Shown here: positions 54,581 to 62,307 of the stretch, one piece after another
How positions within the stretch are numbered: the stretch's first letter is position 1
Layout of the letters: each line of letters opens with the position of its first letter
Translations under genes and position numbers: made by a program
NCBI GenBank assembly: GCA_039908095.1
Contig: JAMOBJ010000009.1
Span: 30,729-94,728, forward strand
Reading direction: 5' to 3'
From: Nitrospirae bacterium YQR-1
GTDB lineage: Bacteria; Nitrospirota; Thermodesulfovibrionia; Thermodesulfovibrionales; Magnetobacteriaceae
DNA length: 64,000 bases
The notes under the pieces: model-generated
Told to the model about the DNA's origin: nothing
The model's database searches: none
The model's input: the letters and a program-made list of their open reading frames with translations, nothing else

Positions 54581-56635
54581 TTAAATTACTGAATCGTTGC
54601 TGAAAAGAGTAAAGTGGAAACTTGTCCCTTTGCCGTATTCCGACTCAACCCATATACGTCCACCGTGTCTTTCCACAATCTTTTTGCATATCGCCAGACC
54701 AATGCCTGTCCCTGCATACTCTCCGCGGCCATGTAGCCTGTGAAACATCATAAATATCTTGTCGTAATCTATGACCTTAATCCCAATCCCATTGTCTGTG
54801 ACTGAAAAGTGCCACCCATTACACTGTCCGGTGGCAAAACCTCTTATTGACTCATCTGTTATTGTTTTTACCGATATGTGTATCATCGGCTGCTCATTAC
54901 CCCTGAATTTTATCGCATTTCCTATAAGATTTTGAAATAACTGTACCATGTGTGTTTCATCCGCCATGACAACCGGTAATATGTCATATGTTATCAGACT
55001 CTGAGTTTCATCTATAGTTCTTTGGAGATTGGATAGCACTATGTTAAGAGTTTTTGATAAATCCACCGGTTCAATTACTTTCTGATTTGTACCTACACGT
55101 GAGTAAGCCAGAAGGTCGTTGATTAACTTCTGCATCCTCTGCGTGCCGTCAACAATATAGCCGATAAATTTGTCTGCTTTTTCGTCCAACACTCCCTGAT
55201 AACGTTTTTGTAAAAGCTCGGTAAAACTAGTAACTTTTCTGAGAGGCTCCTGAAGATCATGGGATGCCAAGTATGCAAAATGCTCCAATTCTTCATTTGA
55301 ACGAGTAAGCTCTATAGTCTGTAATTTTAACATCTTCTCCATTTTTCTGCGAAATCCTACCTCGACCTCCAGTTGGGAGTTTAGCTCTTTCAGCTCTGAA
55401 GTTCGCATCTGTACCATTTCCATAAGATGGTCACGGTAGGCTTTTAATTCGTCCTCGGTTTTCTTTTTTTCAGTTACATCATTAAACATACATATACATC
55501 CCGTTAAAACTCCATTGCTGTCCCTGATTCCAAACATATTACCTTCAATTATTTTTTTAGCTTCAGTCTTTATGATACAGTACTCAAAACTATATCCCTG
55601 CCCTTTAATAATTTTTCCCAATCCATCTTTGAGGTTTAAAACATCAAGTTTCAGCATATCTACAACATCCTGTAAGCTTTTACCTGTAACATCATCAGAT
55701 TTGAGTTCAAAGAGTTTTTCGGCCATTGGATTAAAATATTTAATAATAAAATCAATATCTGTCGCAACTATTGCCATATTCAATGAATAGCGCAGTATAT
55801 TATCCAGATAAACTGTTTTTTCTTTAAGTGCTTCTTCCGCAAGCTTTCTTTGTGTTACATCTCTGAAAAAGCCGGCTATCAGCAGATTATCTCCAAGTTT
55901 TATTACATTTGCTCTGATATCCACGGGAATTTCCTTGCCGTCTTTATTAACAACTACAAGGTACTCATTAGTGGATTTTCCTTTTAAGATGCTCTCTTTA
56001 AAAAGCTTTTCGTATCTCTCCGCCTCTCTCAGAGGATGGAGCAACTTCTGATGTATCCCGATAATTTGTTCCCGTGGAATCCCGAGCATTTTTTCAGCCA
56101 TCATATTGGTCTCTGTGATTAATCCGGTTGCGGCGTCAGCTATAAAAATTGCGTCGTCTGTGGTTTCGATTATCTTTTTATATTTTTCCTCAGATTGGCT
56201 CAACATAGATGCCATGTATTGAAGTTTTTGTTTTTGTTTGTTTAACTCTATAAAAACGTTTACCTTACTTATCAGGATTTCAGGTTCCACCGGCTTATAT
56301 AAAAAATCAACTGCTCCAATTTTGTAACCTTTAAATGTATGTTTTTTATCCTCCTGTGATGCTGTTATGAAAATAATAGGAATATTTCGGGTTTGCTTGT
56401 TGCCCTTCATTAGCCCTGCTACTTCATAACCGTCCATTTCAGGCATCATTACATCTAAGAGAACTATCGCAACGTCGTGCTCAAGTAGCACTGACAAAGC
56501 GTTTTTCCCTGAGTCGGCTTTGAAAATATTAAGGTCCAGCTCCTCAAGCAATGACTCCAGAGCGACCAAATTTGCCGGATGGTCATCTACTATGAGAATA
56601 TTTTGTTTAGTGTTTATGTCACTGTATCTATTCAT
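54581..56635 (-). CDS. REC-PAS-PAS-histidine kinase
   Basis: 684 residues: an intact receiver (about 12-130; IVDDHP, D61 in VLLDVMMPEMDGY, K in LYKP), a short coiled coil, PAS 1 (about 147-265), PAS 2 (about 275-390), a coiled coil, HisKA (LASHDLQEPLR near 455) and HATPase_c (GTGIGLAICKKIVERHGG near 650). The receiver in front marks it as a phosphorelay intermediate or input integrator. It lies 14 bases upstream of the MASE3 kinase on the same strand and is divergent from the Rcp1-type regulator. Confidence 0.9.
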   Translation of the reverse strand: MNRYSDINTKQNILIVDDHPANLVALESLLEELDLNIFKADSGKNALSVLLEHDVAIVLLDVMMPEMDGYEVAGLMKGNKQTRNIPIIFITASQEDKKHTFKGYKIGAVDFLYKPVEPEILISKVNVFIELNKQKQKLQYMASMLSQSEEKYKKIIETTDDAIFIADAATGLITETNMMAEKMLGIPREQIIGIHQKLLHPLREAERYEKLFKESILKGKSTNEYLVVVNKDGKEIPVDIRANVIKLGDNLLIAGFFRDVTQRKLAEEALKEKTVYLDNILRYSLNMAIVATDIDFIIKYFNPMAEKLFELKSDDVTGKSLQDVVDMLKLDVLNLKDGLGKIIKGQGYSFEYCIIKTEAKKIIEGNMFGIRDSNGVLTGCICMFNDVTEKKKTEDELKAYRDHLMEMVQMRTSELKELNSQLEVEVGFRRKMEKMLKLQTIELTRSNEELEHFAYLASHDLQEPLRKVTSFTELLQKRYQGVLDEKADKFIGYIVDGTQRMQKLINDLLAYSRVGTNQKVIEPVDLSKTLNIVLSNLQRTIDETQSLITYDILPVVMADETHMVQLFQNLIGNAIKFRGNEQPMIHISVKTITDESIRGFATGQCNGWHFSVTDNGIGIKVIDYDKIFMMFHRLHGRGEYAGTGIGLAICKKIVERHGGRIWVESEYGKGTSFHFTLFSNDSVI

Positions 56636-56885
56636 CTTTATAGAACTGCCGTTTTTGAAAATTATCCTCCATTAGTTCCTAATCATATTAACTTTTCTTA
56701 TTGCTTGTCAACATTAGACTATTATTCAATCGCTATAATTATTGAAACATTTCCATAGATACATTAATGCAGGCGCGTGCCTGAAACGGAGTCTTGTTTT
56801 AAACTTAAAAATTTTTATAAGTTTTAGTTATTGATATTTTTTCAGCTTATATGATAAACTTAGCTTAGCGAGGTTTAAAGTTATA

Positions 56886-57320
56886 ATGAATTCAAAACAG
56901 ATAGAGGTACTCCTGATAGAAGACGACCCTGGCGATATAGACCTTATGGTAGAGGGACTGCAAGGTTCTAAAGTCCTCGTAAATCTAGGCGTTGTAGGGG
57001 ATGGCGAGCAAGCTATGTCTTATCTGAGAAAAGAAGGAAAATATTGCAAAATTGCCACGCCGGATTTGATCCTTTTAGACCTGAACCTGCCTAAAAAAGA
57101 TGGCAGGGAAGTCCTTAAAGAAATCAAGACGGACGACAGCCTAAAGCACATACCCGTTATAGTAATTACCACATCCGATGCAGAACAGGATATTGTAAAA
57201 TCCTATAACCTTGGAGCAAATTCTTACGTAACCAAACCGGTAGGATTTGAGGAGTTCATAAAAGTAGTAAATACAATAGAGGAGTTTTGGTTTACAATTG
57301 TAAAGCTCCCGCCAAAATGA
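56886..57320 (+). CDS. Rcp1-type single-domain response regulator
   Basis: 144 residues, a lone receiver: [14 protein letters not shown] in [13 protein letters not shown] near 62, T in [10 protein letters not shown] in VTKP, and the C-terminal [22 protein letters not shown], typical of Rcp1 regulators that work with phytochrome-like kinases. There is no output domain, so it is probably a phosphate shuttle between the flanking kinases. It lies 64 bases before the REC-KaiA-like gene. Confidence 0.92.
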   Translation: MNSKQIEVLLIEDDPGDIDLMVEGLQGSKVLVNLGVVGDGEQAMSYLRKEGKYCKIATPDLILLDLNLPKKDGREVLKEIKTDDSLKHIPVIVITTSDAEQDIVKSYNLGANSYVTKPVGFEEFIKVVNTIEEFWFTIVKLPPK

Positions 57321-57384
57321 TTGTAAGTTTCAAGTTTTTATAAAGGATAAAAAAATGGATATTAAACTGGTGTAGCAAAGTCGA

Positions 57385-58233
57385 ATGAATAGCCAAAAAG
57401 TTATAAAACTATTGATTATTGAGGATGACTCCGGCGAAATAGCCCTGATAGAAGAGCTTCTCAAGGATGAAGCAAATGTGAAGCTGAAGATAGAAAAAAC
57501 GCAAAGTTTGTCCTCGGCTTTCGGCAGGCTGCCACAAGGTAATATTGATGTTGTGATTTTAGATTTGATGCTGCCCGACAGCAAGGGACTGGATACGTTT
57601 ACCGCCATTTACGCTTTAATACCAGAAGTCCCGATAGTTGTCCTTTCAGGAATGGACGATGACAAGTTTGCAACCCAGGCAGTCTCTATGGGTGCGCAAG
57701 ACTACCTGGTGAAGGGTACATTTAACGGCCATTTGCTTTTAAGGTCTTTGTTGTATGCCATAGAGAGAAACAGATTGCAGTTAGAACTGGCTAAAATGCG
57801 CCATGAAGCCAGCCATCGACAGGAGATGATTTCTCTGGATCGCCTCTCAGGCTCTCCTAAAGCCTCTATTACTTCTCAAATGCTTGGGAAGTCGTCATTA
57901 CGAGACGGAAACAGACAAATATTCGATGATTTTGTAAACAAATATTGTGACATCACAGAATCTGCTTTGCAACAAAGAATATACAAGACCGAGGCCGGCA
58001 TTGCGGAGCCATTGCTTGCTATGGCCGAACAGCTTGGTTTCATGAAGTCCGGGCCCAGGGATGTAGTTGAAATTCATTCCGAGGCGCTAAAGTTGAAATT
58101 AAACGGGATGAATATGGCTAAAGCTCAGTTATGTATGGAAGAGAGCCGTTTTATTCTTTTAGAGTTGATGGGAAATTTAGCTTCATATTACCGTAATTAT
58201 TTTATATTATTCAGAAAAAATCTGGATTTATGA
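57385..58233 (+). CDS. Receiver fused to a KaiA-C/RsbU-N-like helical domain, next to kaiB-kaiC
   Basis: 282 residues. Residues 6-125 are an intact receiver (IIEDD, D60 in VVILDLMLPDSKG, S/T site VVLSG, K110 in DYLVK). After a linker (about 130-175), residues about 178-282 form a helical domain: FDDFVNKYCDITESALQQRIY, LAMAEQLGFMKSGPRDVVEIHS, and LLELMGNLASYYRNYF. The Y-x(n)-TE-x-AL, DVVEIH and E-x-R-x(n)-Y pattern resembles the shared KaiA C-terminal / RsbU N-terminal fold. Cyanobacterial KaiA3 combines a NarL-type receiver and a KaiA-like domain in the same order. It is followed by kaiB 49 bases on. Inference: a phospho-controlled regulator of KaiC. No named homologue could be confirmed. Confidence 0.75.
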   Translation: MNSQKVIKLLIIEDDSGEIALIEELLKDEANVKLKIEKTQSLSSAFGRLPQGNIDVVILDLMLPDSKGLDTFTAIYALIPEVPIVVLSGMDDDKFATQAVSMGAQDYLVKGTFNGHLLLRSLLYAIERNRLQLELAKMRHEASHRQEMISLDRLSGSPKASITSQMLGKSSLRDGNRQIFDDFVNKYCDITESALQQRIYKTEAGIAEPLLAMAEQLGFMKSGPRDVVEIHSEALKLKLNGMNMAKAQLCMEESRFILLELMGNLASYYRNYFILFRKNLDL

Positions 58234-58282
58234 AAATATATTATAATAATAGTTATGGAAAAATATAAATGGAGGACTGTGT

Positions 58283-58573
58283 ATGGGCAACTATATATTG
58301 AAGCTTTATATAACGGGTAAGACCCCTAAGTCAGAACGGGCTATTACCAATTTAAAAAACCTGTGTGAGGTTGAGCTTCAAAACCAATATGAGATGGTTA
58401 TAATAGACGTATTGGAAAGGCCGCAATTAGCAGAAGATGAAAAAATCCTTGCTACTCCGACTTTAATAAAAGAACTTCCCCCTCCTCTAAGAAGAATTAT
58501 CGGGGATTTGTCTGATACTGAAAAAGTCCTTTTAGGGCTTGATTTACAACCATATGTGAAGCACAAGCAGTAG
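58283..58573 (+). CDS. kaiB: Clock protein KaiB
   Basis: 96 residues. Nearly every KaiB landmark is present: [52 protein letters not shown] and KVLLGLDL. KaiB binds the KaiC CI ring after switching fold. GGAGG lies before ATG 58283; kaiC follows 13 bases on. Confidence 0.97.
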   Translation: MGNYILKLYITGKTPKSERAITNLKNLCEVELQNQYEMVIIDVLERPQLAEDEKILATPTLIKELPPPLRRIIGDLSDTEKVLLGLDLQPYVKHKQ

Positions 58574-58586
58574 GAGAGGGAAAGAA

Positions 58587-60107
58587 ATGGAATTGAAAAC
58601 TATAGATACAGTGGTAATAAAAACAGAGTCACACATTCCAGGTTTTGATTGGATATCAAACGGCGGATTTCCTAAAAATCGCTCAACGCTTCTATCTGGT
58701 ACGGCAGGAAGTGCTAAAACGGTTTTTGTTACACAGTTTTTGGTGGAAGGAATAAAACAGCATGGAGAAAAAGGGGTTTTTGTCACCTTTGAGGAATCCC
58801 CCGAGGAAATAAGAAGAAATATGAAGAGTTTCGGCTGGGATATAAGACAATATGAGGCGGAGGGGAAATGGACATTTGTTGATGCCTCGCCACAGCCTGA
58901 GACCGAGGTCGTAGAGGCCGGCGTCTATGACATGGGAGGGCTTTTAGCCCGCATAGAACATGCGATTCAGAAAGTAGGCGCAACCAGAGTTTCTCTGGAT
59001 TCATTAGGTGCATTTTTCAGTCAGTTTTCAGACAGGGCTACAGTGCGCAGAGAGATTTTCCGTATAACCTATGCTCTTAAAAAGATGAATGTTACTAGCA
59101 TTATAACGGCGGAGCGCACCGAGGAGCATGGAATAATTGCACGGTTTGGCGTGGAGGAGTTTGTCGCTGACAATGTGGTAGTGCTGAGAAACTCACTGGA
59201 AGGCGAAAAGAGACGCCGCACTATAGAGATACTGAAGTTCAGGGGGACTGACCACCAGAAAGGGGAATATCCTTTTACGATTATCCCTGGCGAGGGTATA
59301 ATTATCATACCACTTTCGGCAATAGAGCTTAAACAGAAATCATCCGACGTGAGAATCACCTCGGGCAGCTCTGAACTTGACAAAATGTGTTCCGGCGGTT
59401 TCTATAGAGATTCTATAATTTTAGTTTCAGGAGCAACCGGAACCGGTAAAACGCTGATGGTAACGCATTTTATGGCAGGTGGCGCTAAAAATAACGAAAA
59501 ATGCCTCATTTTTGCCTTTGAAGAGAGCCGAGAGCAGCTCTTTAGAAACGCCATAGGTTGGGGAGTGGACTATGAGCAAATGGAAAAGGATGGAAGGCTA
59601 AAGGTAGTTTGCGAGTACCCGGAGACCTCATCACTGGAAGATCATCTGATAAAAATGAAAAAAATTATTGATAGCTATAAACCTAACCGCATAGCAGTGG
59701 ACAGCTTATCGGCGCTTGAGAGGGTATCAACTATAAGAAGTTTCAGAGAGTTTGTAATCAGCGTAACATCATTTATAAAGCATCAGGAAGTGGCCGGATT
59801 TTTTACATCCACAACGCCTACTCTTTTAGGCGGCACCTCTATTACTGAAACCCATATTTCTACAATTACAGATACGATAATACTTTTGCGTTATGTTGAA
59901 CTCTACGGAGAGACCAGACGTGGGATTACAGTTTTAAAAATGCGAGGCTCCACTCACGACAAAGAAATTCGTGAATTTCAGATAGACAGCGATGGAATGC
60001 ACATAGGCAACCCATTTAGAAACGTTGTGGGGATTCTAACCGGCAATCCCATACAGATTGCATCTTCCGAGGTACACCGCACGGCTGAATTATTTAAGGA
60101 TATTTGA
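58587..60107 (+). CDS. kaiC: Clock ATPase/kinase KaiC
   Basis: 506 residues with two RecA-like domains. CI has Walker A GTAGSAKT at 38-45 and catalytic E69-E70 (TFEES). CII has GATGTGKT at 282-289 and E312-E313 (AFEES). The phosphorylation loop reads GGTSITETHISTITDTI, giving S425 and T426 equivalent to S431/T432 of Synechococcus KaiC, and T420 equivalent to T426. The C-terminal tail after GILTGNP is about ten residues shorter than in cyanobacterial KaiC, so KaiA binding, if any, may differ. Good ribosome site (GGAGAGGG). It acts in the cytoplasm as a hexamer. Confidence 0.97.
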   Translation: MELKTIDTVVIKTESHIPGFDWISNGGFPKNRSTLLSGTAGSAKTVFVTQFLVEGIKQHGEKGVFVTFEESPEEIRRNMKSFGWDIRQYEAEGKWTFVDASPQPETEVVEAGVYDMGGLLARIEHAIQKVGATRVSLDSLGAFFSQFSDRATVRREIFRITYALKKMNVTSIITAERTEEHGIIARFGVEEFVADNVVVLRNSLEGEKRRRTIEILKFRGTDHQKGEYPFTIIPGEGIIIIPLSAIELKQKSSDVRITSGSSELDKMCSGGFYRDSIILVSGATGTGKTLMVTHFMAGGAKNNEKCLIFAFEESREQLFRNAIGWGVDYEQMEKDGRLKVVCEYPETSSLEDHLIKMKKIIDSYKPNRIAVDSLSALERVSTIRSFREFVISVTSFIKHQEVAGFFTSTTPTLLGGTSITETHISTITDTIILLRYVELYGETRRGITVLKMRGSTHDKEIREFQIDSDGMHIGNPFRNVVGILTGNPIQIASSEVHRTAELFKDI

Positions 60108-60117
60108 TTTCCTGAAA

Positions 60118-61533
60118 ATGCAAATGTCTCATGAAAAAGTTATAAAAGTTTTGCTCGTAGAGGATGACGACCAGGATATTGATTATTTAAAAGAATCACT
60201 CTCTGAGTTTAATATCTGCACCTTTGAACTCAGTTATGCAAAAAGCCTGAGAACAGCAAGAGACCAGCTACATGAGTCATCTTTTGATGTTATTTTACTG
60301 GATTTGTTTCTACCGGATAGCACTGGAATAGAAACATTTGAAAAGTTGCGTTTAACAGCTAAAAAAAAACCAATAATAATACTTTCGACTTTAGATGACG
60401 AAAACCTGGCGATAAGAGCTGTAAAGCAGGGTGCTCAGGATTATATTTTCAAATGGAAAATCAATGAAAAGGTATTAGCCCGCACTCTTTGTTATTCTAT
60501 TGAACGTAACCGGCTGCTTGTGGAGATCGAACAGTCCGGAGAGAACAGATTTTTTAAAATAATAGAGAGGAATGCAGATGCAATAGTGATCGTAGATAAG
60601 AGCGGGTTCATACTTTTTGTAAATCCGGCACTGGAGAATATGTTTGGACGCCCCTGCAATGAACTGATTGGTGAATTATTTGGTTTTCCTATGGTTGACG
60701 GTGAAACCATAGAAATAGATATAGTAAACAGAGCCGGTGCCATGAAAATAGCGGAGATGAGAGTTGTGGAACTTCCGTGGGAGGGCGAGATGGTTTATCT
60801 GGCCTCACTTCGTGATGTGACAGAACGAAAAAAGACTGAGCAGTTATTATACCAGTCTGAAAAGATGGTTTCTATCGGCAGGCTTGCAGCAGGTATGGCA
60901 CATGAAATAAATAACCCGCTTAGCAATATCCTATTAATTACCCACACTCTGAAAAACAGGCTTCAAAATTCCAATGTTGACAACTATCTAATAAAAAAAA
61001 TAGATTTAATCAAAAAAAACATAGATAGAGCCACAATGATAACAAGGGAATTATTAAGTTTTTCCAGGCACAGTTCCCCCAATATGATTATCATAGACAT
61101 TAACGAGGTAATCGAAAGCTCACTTACTCTGGTTTCTTCAAAACTTAAAATAATAGAAATATCTAAAAAGCTGTCAGTTGTTTCGGACATAAAATGTGAT
61201 TATATGCGGCTTGAACAGGTGTTTATCAATATTTTCAACAATGCAGCCGAGGCTATGCCTTTTGGAGGGCAGCTTACTATTACAACAAAACAATCTGAGG
61301 AGTTTGTAGAAACCATAGTGGCTGATACCGGTTGCGGAATCCAGGATGACCATATAAAAAATATTTTTGATCCGTTTTATACGACTAAAGAAAATGGGAC
61401 GTCTATAGGAATGGGACTTTACATATGTTATGGTATTGTTACTGAGCACAATGGAAGTATAGAAATAACAAGCTCTAAAGGTGTTGGAAGTACTGTGACA
61501 ATTAAGTTTCCAAAGGCAGGCTCCAATGAGTAA
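60118..61533 (+). CDS. REC-PAS-histidine kinase downstream of kaiC
   Basis: About 472 residues from ATG 60118 (ATG 60124 is also possible; the frame could open at 60058 but that lies inside kaiC). It has an intact receiver (LLVEDDDQD; D in VILLDLFLPDSTG; K in GAQDYIFK), PAS (NADAIVIVDKSGFILFVNPALENMF), NtrB-like HisKA (GRLAAGMAHEINNPLSNI) and HATPase_c (GLYICYGIV). It begins 10 bases after the kaiC stop and overlaps the next regulator by 8 bases, so it is the natural kinase partner of the clock output. Confidence 0.92.
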   Translation: MQMSHEKVIKVLLVEDDDQDIDYLKESLSEFNICTFELSYAKSLRTARDQLHESSFDVILLDLFLPDSTGIETFEKLRLTAKKKPIIILSTLDDENLAIRAVKQGAQDYIFKWKINEKVLARTLCYSIERNRLLVEIEQSGENRFFKIIERNADAIVIVDKSGFILFVNPALENMFGRPCNELIGELFGFPMVDGETIEIDIVNRAGAMKIAEMRVVELPWEGEMVYLASLRDVTERKKTEQLLYQSEKMVSIGRLAAGMAHEINNPLSNILLITHTLKNRLQNSNVDNYLIKKIDLIKKNIDRATMITRELLSFSRHSSPNMIIIDINEVIESSLTLVSSKLKIIEISKKLSVVSDIKCDYMRLEQVFINIFNNAAEAMPFGGQLTITTKQSEEFVETIVADTGCGIQDDHIKNIFDPFYTTKENGTSIGMGLYICYGIVTEHNGSIEITSSKGVGSTVTIKFPKAGSNE

Positions 61534-62179
61534 TATATTGGTGGTTGATGACGATACAGATTTACGTGAGAATCTTGTGGAAGTGCTGGTGGATGCCGGG
61601 TTTAAAGCAGAAGGTTCGATTTCTGCATCGGACACTTTAAACAATAACGCTGTGGAGGCCACAGACGTAATAATTCTGGATCTAATAATGCCTGGAATTA
61701 AAGGGATGGATGCCATATCAGAATTTAAGAAACTAAGCCCTAAAGTAAAAATTATTGTAATTACAGCCTTTGCAACTATAGACAGTGCAGTGGAGGCAAT
61801 AAAAAAGGGAGCCGACGAGTTTATCTCAAAGCCGTTTGACGTTGAGGAATTGCTGGTTATTATCCGGAGGGTATTGGAGGAGGCAAGGTTTGAAGAGAAT
61901 CTTTCTGCCAAGCCCGACCTTGACAATGTAATGGGTACACTTTCAAATCCGCTAAGAAGACAAATTATTAAATTTTTAGATATAAATAAAAAAGCACGTT
62001 TTTCTGAAATTCTTAAAGAACTCTCCGTTGAGGATAATGCAAAAATAGCCTTTCACCTGAAAATCCTTAAAGAATCAAATATCATTGCTCAGGACAGAGA
62101 CAAGCTTTATAACCTGACACAAAACGGGCAGAGAGTTTTAAAAACTCTAAAAGTTTCTGAGAAATTGTTAATAGAGTAA
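61526..62179 (+). CDS. Response regulator with ArsR-like winged-helix output
   Basis: 217 residues. Receiver (ILVVDDDTD; D52 in VIILDLIMPGIKG; T in VITAFATI; K in FISKPFDV) to about 120, then a winged-helix domain at about 130-217: LSNPLRRQIIKFLDINKKARFSEILKEL, IAFHLKILKESNIIAQDRDKLYNLT. That pattern (LxNPxRxxIIxFL and HLxxLxxxxII) is ArsR-like, not the OmpR, NarL or NtrC type common to response regulators. It overlaps its kinase by 8 bases. Inference: transcriptional output of the Kai module. Confidence 0.88.
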   Translation: MSNILVVDDDTDLRENLVEVLVDAGFKAEGSISASDTLNNNAVEATDVIILDLIMPGIKGMDAISEFKKLSPKVKIIVITAFATIDSAVEAIKKGADEFISKPFDVEELLVIIRRVLEEARFEENLSAKPDLDNVMGTLSNPLRRQIIKFLDINKKARFSEILKELSVEDNAKIAFHLKILKESNIIAQDRDKLYNLTQNGQRVLKTLKVSEKLLIE

Positions 62180-62200
62180 TTTTTACTTGTCAAGTAAAAA
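62180..62200. terminator. Perfect inverted repeat after the REC-ArsR gene
   Basis: TTTTTACTTG-t-CAAGTAAAAA starts at the base after the stop codon. It is a 10-bp palindrome that could form a short hairpin or be an operator; it lacks a strong GC stem, so the terminator role is tentative. Confidence 0.4.
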
Positions 62201-62307
62201 CTTCTTAACCTTCTTATAGTGTTTTGCATATAAATTTTTACTTTCTTTTATATTATTTCTCAGATAAAATACTATAAGTAAAAGGGTTTGGTTTATCAGA
62301 AAAGCAA

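Noticed and set aside
60058..60117. Kinase start at 60058, inside kaiC
   Set aside because: The extra 20 codons overlap conserved kaiC sequence; ATG 60118 places the start just before the receiver domain.
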